A stretch of DNA of 64,000 nt. It comes from CAUZWH01 sp965224275 (GTDB taxonomy: Bacteria; Pseudomonadota; Alphaproteobacteria; SHVV01). Below are positions 1-7,945 of this stretch, in pieces. Below the pieces are notes generated by a model. That model did not search any database. It was not told where the DNA came from and saw only the letters and a program-made list of their open reading frames with translations. Within the stretch, counting starts at the first letter, position 1; every line of letters begins with the position of its first letter. Location: the NCBI GenBank assembly GCA_965224275.1, contig CBDCYR010000006.1, positions 186,001 to 250,000 of the forward strand. The letters run 5' to 3'. The position numbers and the translations under genes were made by a program.

Positions 1-145
1 GCCGACGCCAGTTTTTATGACGTTTTCCCAACCGAACGCATCATCGCCGGCGATGCCGACTGGCGTACTGAACTGCGACCGCTTTATTATCGCCAAGCTG
101 CCGAATGAGGGGCTGAAAAGCCGACCTGCAAGCGCGGAGATACCT

Positions 146-1132
146 ATGGCCGGTACCAAGTACGAAATTCCGATTGTCGATGTCAGCCCGCTGATCAATG
201 GCGAGCCCGATGGCGCCGCGCGGGTTGGCAAGGAAGTCGCCAAAGCATGCGATTCGGTTGGATTTTTCTACGCTGTCGGCCATGGCGTCCCGACGGGAGT
301 GATCGAGGGCGCATTCGCGCAATCCGAGCGTTTCTTCGCCTGGCCGGTCGAGGAACGCATGAAGATCAAGGTCGATGAGTTCTCGCGCGGCTATTTCCCG
401 CTCGAACAGATCAGCCACCCCGAAGGCAAAGGCGTCGCCGACCTCAAGGAGAGCTTTGATTTTGGCCTCGACGTGCCGCTCGACGATCCGGACGTGATCG
501 CCGGCAAGCTGCATGGTCCCAATCGCTGGCCTGATTTGCCGGACTTTCGCGAACCCGTCGAAACCTATTTCGAGACGGTCCGTGATTTTGGCTTCAAGCT
601 ACTGCCGGCATTTGCCGCCGCGCTCGATCTACCGCTCGATTTTTTCCAGAAGCTGTATCGGCCACGGCCCATCGCGCTGATGCGGCTGATCCGTTATCCG
701 CCGCCTCCGGCCGATGCGCCCGACCGTCAACTGGCGGCCGCAGCCCACACCGACTATGGCATGATGACGATCCTGGCCCAAGATGCGGCCGGCGGACTAC
801 AGCTCAAGCCGCGCGATTCCGAGTGGTTTGCGGCGCCCTGCATCCCCAATTCATTCATCATCAATCTCGGCGATCTGCTCGCCCAATGGACCAACGGGCG
901 CTTCATGTCGATGCCGCATCGCGTGGTTCACAACCAGGACAAGCACAGGCTCTCGATTGCGTTGTTCTATCACCCTACCTTCGATACCAGGGTCGAGTGC
1001 CTGCCGACTTGCCAGTCCCCCGATAATCCGCCGAAATTCGAGCCCGTAAGCTTCGGCGAATACATTCTCGGTAAATACGGTAAGATCTTCGTGCATGAGC
1101 ATCGCGGGAGCGAACGCACGGCGGCAGAATAA
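146..1132 (+). CDS. 2-oxoglutarate/Fe(II) dioxygenase, isopenicillin N synthase-like
   Basis: Predicted non-haem iron dioxygenase of 328 aa with an N-terminal DIOX_N region (IPIVDVSPL, then GFFYAVGHG) and a C-terminal 2OG-FeII_Oxy domain. The iron facial triad is visible as H201-x-D203 (HTDYGMMTIL) and H262 (VVHNQD). R268-x-S270 follows and normally binds the 2-oxoglutarate carboxylate. The ATG at 146 (MAGTKYEIP) is preferred over an in-frame ATG at 17, because the extra 43 residues do not look like the family N-terminus. The gene lies 57 bp upstream of an ABC importer operon on the same strand, so it may act on the imported compound; that link is inference and the substrate is unknown. Confidence 0.88.
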   Translation: MAGTKYEIPIVDVSPLINGEPDGAARVGKEVAKACDSVGFFYAVGHGVPTGVIEGAFAQSERFFAWPVEERMKIKVDEFSRGYFPLEQISHPEGKGVADLKESFDFGLDVPLDDPDVIAGKLHGPNRWPDLPDFREPVETYFETVRDFGFKLLPAFAAALDLPLDFFQKLYRPRPIALMRLIRYPPPPADAPDRQLAAAAHTDYGMMTILAQDAAGGLQLKPRDSEWFAAPCIPNSFIINLGDLLAQWTNGRFMSMPHRVVHNQDKHRLSIALFYHPTFDTRVECLPTCQSPDNPPKFEPVSFGEYILGKYGKIFVHEHRGSERTAAE

Positions 1133-1189
1133 GCCGCCGACCCGCACGCGCTTTTTCGACCGGTCTCGTAGGGAGGCGAGCCCGATAGT

Positions 1190-2035
1190 ATGTCAACCAG
1201 CACCCTTGAGTCGGCAGACCAGGCGCCCGTCGCAGTGACGGACGATGCGCCCGCGCGCATCGAACTCAGCGCCGTCAGCAAGGTCTTCGGCACCGAAGCC
1301 GATGGCGAGGTGATGGCGGTCGCGGATGCGACCTTCGCGGTGCGGCAGGGCGAGTTCGTCGCGGTCGTCGGACCCTCCGGCTGCGGCAAGAGCACGGTTC
1401 TCAACATGGTTGCGGGTCTGTTCGATCCGACCGGCGGCGACATCCTCATCGACGGCACCGACGTGCCGGATCGACGGCCCTACTGCGCCTATATGTTCCA
1501 GCGCGATTTACTGCTGCCCTGGCGCACCATTCGCGACAACGTCGCGCTGGGGATCGAAATCCTGGGCACACCGCGCAGCGAGGCGCGTCAGAAAGCGGTC
1601 GCCCTGCTCGACCGTTTCGGCCTTGGCGGATTCGCCAATAAGCGGCCGCCGCAGCTCTCGGGCGGCATGCGCCAACGCGCCGCGTTGATGCGCACGTTGC
1701 TGTGCCCGCGCGAGGTGCTGCTGCTCGATGAACCGTTTGGCGCGCTCGATGCGCTCACCCGGGCCAACATGCAGGAGTGGCTGCTGGAGGTTTGGGAGCA
1801 AGACAATCGCACGGTGCTGTTCATCACCCACGATGTCGAGGAGGCGCTATACCTTGCCGATCGCGTGCTGGTGATGACCGCGCGACCCGGATCGATCAAA
1901 CTCGAAATCCCGATCGATATTGCGCGGCCACGGTCGCGTAAAGTGACGACCTCCGAGTCGTTCAATAAGCTCAAAGAGCAAGTTCTCGACGCGATTCACG
2001 ACGAGAGCCTCAAAGCGATGGATTCTGAATTCTAA
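1190..2035 (+). CDS. ABC transporter ATP-binding protein (nitrate/sulfonate/taurine type)
   Basis: Cytoplasmic ATPase subunit (281 aa) of an SsuB/TauB/NrtD-type importer. Walker A is GPSGCGKST at residues 61-69, the Q-loop is YMFQRD near 101-106, the signature is LSGGMRQR from 156, and Walker B is VLLLDEP near 176-182 with the D-loop GALD after it; the switch histidine is in FITHD. It is followed by the binding protein and two permeases, so the set forms a complete importer. A long N-terminal extension of about 22 residues precedes the first beta strand. The ligand cannot be read from sequence: this family moves sulfonates, nitrate, taurine, riboflavin precursors or pyrimidines. Confidence 0.93.
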   Translation: MSTSTLESADQAPVAVTDDAPARIELSAVSKVFGTEADGEVMAVADATFAVRQGEFVAVVGPSGCGKSTVLNMVAGLFDPTGGDILIDGTDVPDRRPYCAYMFQRDLLLPWRTIRDNVALGIEILGTPRSEARQKAVALLDRFGLGGFANKRPPQLSGGMRQRAALMRTLLCPREVLLLDEPFGALDALTRANMQEWLLEVWEQDNRTVLFITHDVEEALYLADRVLVMTARPGSIKLEIPIDIARPRSRKVTTSESFNKLKEQVLDAIHDESLKAMDSEF

Positions 2036-2079
2036 ACCAAAACCTGAGATCTAAACCAAAACCTGAGATCTAAACCAAG
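2031..2079. repeat. 19-bp tandem repeat, about 2.6 copies
   Basis: Two perfect copies of a 19-bp unit (TCTAAACCAAAACCTGAGA) lie at 2031-2049 and 2050-2068, followed by a partial third copy starting TCTAAACCAAG. The first copy contains the TAA stop of the ATPase gene, and the array ends directly before the GGGAGGA ribosome-binding site of the substrate-binding protein gene. It fills the whole spacer between the two cistrons. Confidence 0.9.
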
Positions 2080-2090
2080 GGAGGATCAAG

Positions 2091-3146
2091 ATGTTCCGAC
2101 GTATCGGGTTTGTCATAGGGCTGGCCGCAGTCGCTCTGTTCGCGCTCGCGTCGCCGAAAGGTGCGTGGGCAGAAACCAATCCACACTGCAGCAAACCGCC
2201 CGAAGTCAAGCAGATGTCCATGATGATGGACTGGCTGCCCTACTTCAGCTGGGCTCCGTTTGTCGCAGCCGAGGAAGAAGGCTTCTTCGCCGATGAGGGC
2301 ATCGAGGTCAACGTGATCGAGCCCCCATCGGTATCCGATCCGATCAAGCTGCTGGTCACCAATAAAGTCAGCTTCGCGATCAGCTATGTCCCGGCCCTCT
2401 ACGCCGCGCGTGACAAGGGCATCCCGGTCAAGGGCATCGCCGCCTTGCAACGCAATTTGAGCGCATCGCTCTATTGGCTGCCTGACACGGCGATCAAGTC
2501 GGTCGCCGACCTCAAAGGCAAGACGATCGCATTGACCGCCAAGCTCGATGAGCGCGCTTATGTTAAGGCCTTGCTCGCGAGCGCCGGTCTCACGATGAAG
2601 GACGTCAAAACCGTCAACCCCGGCTTCGCCTCGTCGCGCTTGCTGATCGACAAAAAGGTCGATGCAACCCACGGCGTCGTAACCAACCCGGCCAGTATTG
2701 CCGGTCTTGGCGGACCGAGCTCAGTCAAATCGTTCAAGTATCGCGACCACGGCGTACCCAACTACCCGTGGCTGGTGATCTCATCAACCGATAGCTTCCT
2801 CGCGAAAAATCCAGCGGCGACTTGCCGGTTTTTGCGGGCGGCTTCGCGCGGTGCGGATGTCGCGGTTGGCCGGCGCAGCAAGACCCAAGCTCTGGCAGTA
2901 ACCATCAACAAGATGAACCCGAGTTACTCGACCAAGACCCTGGTTCATCACGCGCGATTGATGGCGCCCGACTTTCACGATGAGAAGGGCCGGTTTGGCA
3001 CGCTGGTCATTCAAGATTGGGAAGCCGCACGGGGTTGGATGATCGAAAACGGCATCATTCGCAAGGGCTCGAAGGTGACAGCGAGCGATGTCGCCACCAA
3101 CGCCTATATGCCCGGCGATTATCCCTCGGGTCTATTGAAGAAGTAG
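2091..3146 (+). CDS. ABC transporter substrate-binding protein, NMT1/SsuA-like
   Basis: Periplasmic ligand-binding protein of 351 aa. The N-terminus is a Sec signal peptide (basic MFRR, hydrophobic GFVIGLAAVALFALA, probable cleavage after AWA near residue 27). The mature part begins with MDWLPYFSWAPFVAAEEEGFFADEG, split here only for description; it is the typical opening of NMT1/THI5-like binding proteins, and the same fold continues (VADLKGKTIAL, LDERAYVKALL). A GGGAGG ribosome-binding site sits 8 bp upstream of the ATG. It is the third gene of the importer operon; the ligand is unknown. Confidence 0.9.
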   Translation: MFRRIGFVIGLAAVALFALASPKGAWAETNPHCSKPPEVKQMSMMMDWLPYFSWAPFVAAEEEGFFADEGIEVNVIEPPSVSDPIKLLVTNKVSFAISYVPALYAARDKGIPVKGIAALQRNLSASLYWLPDTAIKSVADLKGKTIALTAKLDERAYVKALLASAGLTMKDVKTVNPGFASSRLLIDKKVDATHGVVTNPASIAGLGGPSSVKSFKYRDHGVPNYPWLVISSTDSFLAKNPAATCRFLRAASRGADVAVGRRSKTQALAVTINKMNPSYSTKTLVHHARLMAPDFHDEKGRFGTLVIQDWEAARGWMIENGIIRKGSKVTASDVATNAYMPGDYPSGLLKK

Positions 3147-3183
3147 GTCTGCCGAAAAGTAAGCGTGTTAGGCGGCTAGCCGG

Positions 3184-3984
3184 ATGGGGGCAAAAGGTAG
3201 GTCACGTCTCCGCCGGCTAGCCGCTTTTTGGCCGGCCCTGGTTCTCGGCGTCGGCGTGCTTGGGTTCTGGGAACTGTTCGGCGTCATTTTCGGGCTACCG
3301 CCTCATATTTTGCCGCCCATGCACGAGGTGCTGACCGCCGTCGTGGTCGATGCGCGATCGCAATACATCCCTGCCGGATTGATCACGCTGCAGGAAATCG
3401 TTCTCGGCTTCCTGTTCGGGACCGGCGGCGGCATCATCGCTGCTGCCATCATTACCTCGACCCAGCGGCTCGATGCCGCAATCATGCCGACCATGGCCGG
3501 GCTGCGCGCCGTGCCGATCCTGGTGGTCGCGCCTTTGTTCGTTATCTGGTTCGGATTCGGTATCGAACCGAAGGTCATGGTCGCCGCCTTTGTCTGCTTT
3601 TTCCCGGTGCTGATCAGCACCGGCGTCGGCTTGAAATCAACGCCCGAAGACGAGATCGCCTTGTTCCAGTCGTTGATGGCGTCGCCCTGGCAGGTCTACA
3701 TCAAGCTCAAGATTCCCAATGCGTTGCCGCACATTTTCGTGGGCGTGAAGAATGCCGCGGTGTTGTCGGTGATCGGTGCGATCGTCGGTGAATGGGTGGG
3801 CGGCGGTAAAGGCATCGGGGTCATTTTAATTCGCGCCAACATTGCCAACTCGTCGGTCGAACTGCTTGCCGGCGTGATCTATATCGCCTCGGCCGCGGTG
3901 GTCCTGTTTCTCATCATTGAGCTGATCGAGCGTATCGCATTGGGTTGGTACTACGAATCGCGCGCCGCCGAGGAGAAGCCATGA
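3184..3984 (+). CDS. ABC transporter permease (SsuC/TauC type), first copy
   Basis: Inner-membrane permease of 266 aa with about six predicted transmembrane segments (BPD_transp_1 fold). The cytoplasmic EAA-like loop is recognisable around ALFQSLMASPWQVYIKLKIP, the site that docks the ATPase. It is separated from the binding-protein gene by 37 bp, and its TGA overlaps the ATG of the next permease (ATGA at 3981). No strong ribosome-binding site precedes the ATG at 3184, so the start is less certain than the rest. Confidence 0.9.
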   Translation: MGAKGRSRLRRLAAFWPALVLGVGVLGFWELFGVIFGLPPHILPPMHEVLTAVVVDARSQYIPAGLITLQEIVLGFLFGTGGGIIAAAIITSTQRLDAAIMPTMAGLRAVPILVVAPLFVIWFGFGIEPKVMVAAFVCFFPVLISTGVGLKSTPEDEIALFQSLMASPWQVYIKLKIPNALPHIFVGVKNAAVLSVIGAIVGEWVGGGKGIGVILIRANIANSSVELLAGVIYIASAAVVLFLIIELIERIALGWYYESRAAEEKP

Positions 3985-4748
3985 CCTGGTCTCGCTTCGA
4001 ACGGCCAGTGTTGACGATCGCGGTATTGGCGATCGTGGTCGGGTCCTGGGAGTTCGCAGTGTGGATCACTGAGATCCCAAACTACCTCGTGCCTTCGCTT
4101 AGCGAATCCGTGGTAATCGCGTTCACCGAGGCCGACGAGATCCTGATCCCGGCCGCACTGCTCACGCTTGAGGAGGCGTTGTGGGGGTTGTTCGCCGCGA
4201 CCGTCGTGGGGGTCACGATTGGCGTCGCCTCGGCGGAATCGAAGACCTTCGAGCGCGCGGTCATGCCCTATGTCGTCGCCTCCCAAGCGGTGCCGATGTT
4301 GGCCATCGCACCGCTGCTCATCATGTGGTTCGGCTTCGGGCTGGCGCCAAAGATCATTGCCACCGCGCTGATTTGCTTCTTCCCGATCGTCGTCAATACC
4401 TATGCCGGCATGCGTTCGATCGAACGCGACATCGGCAACCTGATGACGTCGTTGCAAGCAACCCGATTACAGGTGCTGGTCAAGGTCAAGTTTCCGGCCG
4501 CGGTCCCGTTCATCTTTGCCGGCTTTAAAAACGCGGTCGTGTTCGCGGTGATCGGCGCGCTGGTCGCCGAATGGGTCGGCGCGACCGGTGGCCTCGGTCC
4601 GGTGATTATCACCGCGCTGGGTGTGTTTGAGACCCCGCTCGTGTTTGCGGCAATCCTTTACATCGTTACGATGTCGATTGCTCTGTTCGTCATCACCACG
4701 GTGGTCGAGCGCGGCGTCAACCTGTGGCTTTACGGCCGGCCCGACTAA
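3981..4748 (+). CDS. ABC transporter permease (SsuC/TauC type), second copy
   Basis: Second inner-membrane permease of the same family (255 aa from the ATG at 3981), with clear resemblance to its neighbour: both have a PxLxxAPLxIxWFGFG stretch and a KNAVV/KNAAV-SVIGA/AVIGA segment. The EAA-like loop is NLMTSLQATRLQVLVKVKFP. The ATG at 3981 overlaps the stop of the first permease (ATGA), arguing for translational coupling and against a start 36 bp upstream. The two permeases probably form a heterodimer in one importer, in contrast to the homodimeric TauC/SsuC arrangement. Confidence 0.9.
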   Translation: MTWSRFERPVLTIAVLAIVVGSWEFAVWITEIPNYLVPSLSESVVIAFTEADEILIPAALLTLEEALWGLFAATVVGVTIGVASAESKTFERAVMPYVVASQAVPMLAIAPLLIMWFGFGLAPKIIATALICFFPIVVNTYAGMRSIERDIGNLMTSLQATRLQVLVKVKFPAAVPFIFAGFKNAVVFAVIGALVAEWVGATGGLGPVIITALGVFETPLVFAAILYIVTMSIALFVITTVVERGVNLWLYGRPD

Positions 4749-4853
4749 CGAAACGCCGAGCCCCTCTGCGATAGGGCCGCCGCCGGATCTTCTCAATCGC
4801 GCGCCGAGTCCTCGTTAGTCGATGGAGATCCAACAATCGCAAAGGAGGACGGA

Positions 4854-5510
4854 TTGATCCCCGAGCTCTTCACCTTCAGTGGCACGCCTTTTGGCTGGCG
4901 CGTTCAACTCGCAGCGCTGATAAAGGGCGTTCCGCTTGAGATCAGTTGGCTGCAACCAACCAAAGAGGTGTTGAAGGGACCGGATTTCTTGGCCCTGAAC
5001 CGGCGCGGCCGTGTGCCCGTATTCCGCCACGGAGGCTTCGTCGTCTACGAATCGTCCGCGATCGTTTCCTATCTCGATGCCTGCCACCCCGAGCCGTCCC
5101 TATTCGGGCCATCGGTCGAGGCGCAAAGCCAGACCCGCCAAGTGGTCTCCGAGATTGATTGTTATCTGGCTCGGCATATTCCGGCTTTCGCCGGAGTTAT
5201 CTTCACCGGCCGCGCCAAAGAGTTGTGGTCTGAGGTGAGCGCCGCTGCCGAGGCGGCGCTGGCCGAATTCGACCATTACGAAGTCACATTGGCCTCGCAA
5301 CCCTACGTCGCCGTCAACCAAGTTTCAGCCGCAGATATCGCGCTTTATCCGCTGGTCGCTGGTTTCAGGCGGGCGGCCGGCAAACCTGATGCCGCGGCTC
5401 TGGAGATACCGGCTCGCTTTCCCAACCGGTTCCCGAAAATTGTCGAATGGATGACCCGAATCGAGACGATCCCGGACTTTGACTCAACCGTGCCGCCGGG
5501 TTGGAAATGA
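4854..5510 (+). CDS. glutathione S-transferase family protein
   Basis: Cytoplasmic GST-like protein of 218 aa. The N-terminal thioredoxin-fold domain shows LFTFSGTPFGWRVQLAALIKG, then the cis-proline region GRVPVFRHGG and the glutathione-contact ESSAI motif (YESSAIVSYLD). An all-helical C-terminal domain follows, with VSAADIALYPLV matching the N-capping box of GSTs. Translation probably starts at TTG 4854, which has an AAGGAGGA ribosome-binding site at the right distance. It follows the ABC operon by about 100 bp and may be co-transcribed; its substrate is unknown. Confidence 0.9.
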   Translation: MIPELFTFSGTPFGWRVQLAALIKGVPLEISWLQPTKEVLKGPDFLALNRRGRVPVFRHGGFVVYESSAIVSYLDACHPEPSLFGPSVEAQSQTRQVVSEIDCYLARHIPAFAGVIFTGRAKELWSEVSAAAEAALAEFDHYEVTLASQPYVAVNQVSAADIALYPLVAGFRRAAGKPDAAALEIPARFPNRFPKIVEWMTRIETIPDFDSTVPPGWK

Positions 5511-5575
5511 GCACTCGGCTTAAGCCGCGCGTACGCGTGCAGTTGAGGGGACCTCGATGGGTTCTCGCGGGTGCT

Positions 5576-6310
5576 TTACTTTGCGAATGCGCGTTCGACG
5601 GCCGTCTTGGTTTGTGCCCGGGCGGCGCTCCGCCACGGACCGCCATGCGCGCCGATCAATTGATCGAATTCGAGATCGAGGACTCGATCGAAATCGGCGC
5701 GCAGCGACCCCCCGTCGGGCGTCATGAATTTCAACCATATCGGGCCGACCATCAGCGTCGCCTTGAACCCAATAAACGGCATCATGATGCGCGCCAGCAA
5801 CGAGAGACGGCCGCGGTTAGCCCAGTTTTGCAAGGAGTCGCAAGTAATCAGAATGCCGCCGGCGCGCTTGACCAGCAGAACACATTCCGGGCGCTTGGCG
5901 CCGGCAAACTCCAAGATCTCGGCATCGGCGATCGGCAGGCTCTGCCCTTCGGCCAGCGTTTGCATCGGCGCCGGCTCCTTGTAGTGGGTGGAATCCGCCT
6001 GGCACCAAAACTCGGCGCTGTAGCGGTCGACATAATAGCGGTCGTCGAGACCGTGGAAGCAGCCCAACCTGACGACGTGTTTCACCGTCCCGAGGCGATC
6101 GAGCGCCGCCTCCTCGGCTGCCGATAGGCGTACCGCGTTGACGACGGTGAGCGTGTCGCCCTCTCGAATCACGGTCATGTTGCGGCTTAGCCGCATCACC
6201 GGGTTGAACTGCGCACTGCCCTGTACCCAGAACACGCCGTCGGCAAGTTCCTCCAACTCACCATGCGGCTGCGGTGCCGGGTAGTCCGAAGTGGCCATGG
6301 CAGCAGCCAC
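5576..6310 (-). CDS. metallo-beta-lactamase-fold-like hypothetical protein
   Basis: Protein of 244 aa whose layout suggests a degenerate metallo-beta-lactamase fold: LADGVFWVQGS at the N-terminus, DTLTVVNAVRLS, then KHVVRLGCFHGLDDRYYVDRY, and a late histidine in LIGAHGGP. The full HxHxDH metal motif is not present, so catalysis is doubtful. It starts at a GTG (6310) with AAGGA upstream, 5 bp after the stop of the SnoaL-like gene, so the two form a minus-strand operon. It could be an acyl-hydrolase relative or a non-enzymatic member; no function is assigned. Confidence 0.7.
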   Translation of the reverse strand: MAAAMATSDYPAPQPHGELEELADGVFWVQGSAQFNPVMRLSRNMTVIREGDTLTVVNAVRLSAAEEAALDRLGTVKHVVRLGCFHGLDDRYYVDRYSAEFWCQADSTHYKEPAPMQTLAEGQSLPIADAEILEFAGAKRPECVLLVKRAGGILITCDSLQNWANRGRLSLLARIMMPFIGFKATLMVGPIWLKFMTPDGGSLRADFDRVLDLEFDQLIGAHGGPWRSAARAQTKTAVERAFAK

Positions 6311-6314
6311 CGAC

Positions 6315-6671
6315 CTAATCCTTGGCCCGGATCGGCCCCTGATAGATCGCGAGCCGCGTCACCTGGCCGTCCTCGACGGTAAAGAAATCGGCGACCTCGT
6401 GGATCTCGTCACCGTGATGGGCGTCGACCTCGAAGGCAACGACGTTACCAAATTGCATCAGCGGACCCGGATGCGGGTCGGCGCCGCCATGTTTCTTAAG
6501 AAACTTGCCGTAAAACTCAACGACCTGTTCACCGCCCCTTAAGTGCCCGGCATTGCCCGAGATCAGCAGCATGTCATCGGCGAAGATCGATCGCAGCAGG
6601 TCGAGATCCTGCGCGCGCACCGCTTTGAAGTAGGTTTCAACAACTTCGATCGGGGTCATTGGATCAGCCAT
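6315..6671 (-). CDS. SnoaL-like / nuclear transport factor 2 family protein
   Basis: Small cytoplasmic protein of 118 aa with the NTF2-like cone fold pattern. A start helix (PIEVVETYFKAVRAQDLDLL) is followed by an acidic segment (FADDMLLI), GGEQVVEFYGKFL, and a beta-rich C-terminal half with HGDEIHEVADFFTVEDG. Such proteins bind or isomerise small hydrophobic molecules, or serve as ketosteroid-isomerase-like enzymes. A GAAGGAA ribosome-binding site precedes the ATG. It is the promoter-proximal gene of a two-gene operon with the metallo-hydrolase-like protein. Confidence 0.82.
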   Translation of the reverse strand: MADPMTPIEVVETYFKAVRAQDLDLLRSIFADDMLLISGNAGHLRGGEQVVEFYGKFLKKHGGADPHPGPLMQFGNVVAFEVDAHHGDEIHEVADFFTVEDGQVTRLAIYQGPIRAKD

Positions 6672-6900
6672 GGGTTCCTTCTCGTTGGTGTGGTTCAGGC
6701 AGTTCGAAGCGGATATTGATCAGAACGGGCGACCCCGCACCGATGTGGCTCGTCGCCGAAAACCCGCCACCGTGTCGGTTTCGCTTGCGAGCATAGGGAA
6801 GCGTCTTCGGCTGGGTCAACCATACGGCTGGCGGCGGACGCTTTCCTTGTTATTGTCCGCATCCCATCGACCATGAGACCAACCGGCAAGAGGTAGGCGC

Positions 6901-7887
6901 GTGGATCTCCCACTTGACAAGAAACTCACCTTCGGCGTGCAAACCATCCATCGGCGCTCCGAGCCGGCGGCCGGACCGTGGCGGCCGGACGCGCATGACG
7001 GGCGCGCCTTCGTCGAACTGGTCGACCGGCTTGGCTTCGATTCGATCTGGTGCGGCGATCACATCGCCTTTGCCATTCCGATCCTTGATCCCATCGTCCA
7101 ACTCGCCCAGGCCGCCACTTACAGCGATCGACTGGCGATCGGCACCTGCGTTTATCTCCTGCCTTTGCGCCACCCCGGCCCGGTTGCCAAACAGATCGCC
7201 ACGCTCGACTTGCTGTCAGGCGGCCGCTTGATCTTTGGTATTGGCGTTGGCGGTGAGTTCCAATCCGATTTTGACGTATCAGGAATTCCGATCGAACAGC
7301 GCGGCGCGCGTCTCACCGAATCGATCGAGGTATTACGCGCCCTATGGCGTGGCGAGCCTGCGTCCTATGCCGGCCAGCATTTCGCTTTCGCAGACATCAC
7401 CATGCTGCCGGCGCCGCATCGGCCGGGCGGGCCGCCAATCTGGTGTGGCGGCCGACAGGATGCGGCGCTTCGACGAGCCGGTCGCCTGGCCGACGGGTAT
7501 CTCTCCTACGTGATTACGCCGGACCGGTTTCAGCGTTCGCTTGAAACGATCGCTTCGGCACACGCGGACGCAGGCCGCGACGACACACCATTCGGAACCG
7601 GGCATCTGTTGTTTGCCCGCCTCGATAAGGATTACGAAACCGCTCTCGATGTCGCCACCCACCACCTCAGCGTTCGCTACGCCATGGATTTCCGCGAACC
7701 CGCCAAGAAGTATTGTGCGCTCGGCTCACCCGCCGACGTGGCCGCCGATATCATCAAGTTCTACGAGGCCGGCTGCCGCACGATCGTGTTCGACCCGATC
7801 GGCCCATACGAGGAACGCTTCGAGCACACCGAGGCGATCGCCAGCGAGGTGCTCCCACTTCTCGCGGACTATCGCCAGCTTAGTTAG
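6901..7887 (+). CDS. luciferase-like (LLM class) flavin-dependent oxidoreductase
   Basis: Predicted FMN- or F420-dependent monooxygenase/reductase of the bacterial luciferase superfamily (328 aa, TIM barrel). Recognisable stretches are FDSIWCGDHI, IGTCVYLLPLRHPGPVAKQIATLD, GRLIFGIGVGGE, and GGPPIWCGGRQDAALRRAGRLADGYL (in two parts), the usual conserved blocks in this family. It starts at GTG 6901 after an AAGAGG ribosome-binding site. It is monocistronic and ends at a bidirectional terminator shared with the convergent permease gene. Substrate unknown. Confidence 0.9.
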   Translation: MDLPLDKKLTFGVQTIHRRSEPAAGPWRPDAHDGRAFVELVDRLGFDSIWCGDHIAFAIPILDPIVQLAQAATYSDRLAIGTCVYLLPLRHPGPVAKQIATLDLLSGGRLIFGIGVGGEFQSDFDVSGIPIEQRGARLTESIEVLRALWRGEPASYAGQHFAFADITMLPAPHRPGGPPIWCGGRQDAALRRAGRLADGYLSYVITPDRFQRSLETIASAHADAGRDDTPFGTGHLLFARLDKDYETALDVATHHLSVRYAMDFREPAKKYCALGSPADVAADIIKFYEAGCRTIVFDPIGPYEERFEHTEAIASEVLPLLADYRQLS

Positions 7888-7899
7888 CCGAATAAGAAA

Positions 7900-7923
7900 G
7901 GCCGGGGCGCTCAAGCCCCGGCC
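7900..7923. terminator. bidirectional hairpin between convergent genes
   Basis: A perfect 9-bp stem (GGCCGGGGC at 7900-7908 and GCCCCGGCC at 7915-7923) with a 6-nt loop lies between the LLM monooxygenase stop and the converging NCS2 permease stop. On the minus strand it is followed by CTTTCTTATT, on the plus strand only by a weak T tract, so it should work best for the permease gene. Confidence 0.75.
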
Positions 7924-7945
7924 TCAATCTGCGACTACGTTTTGC

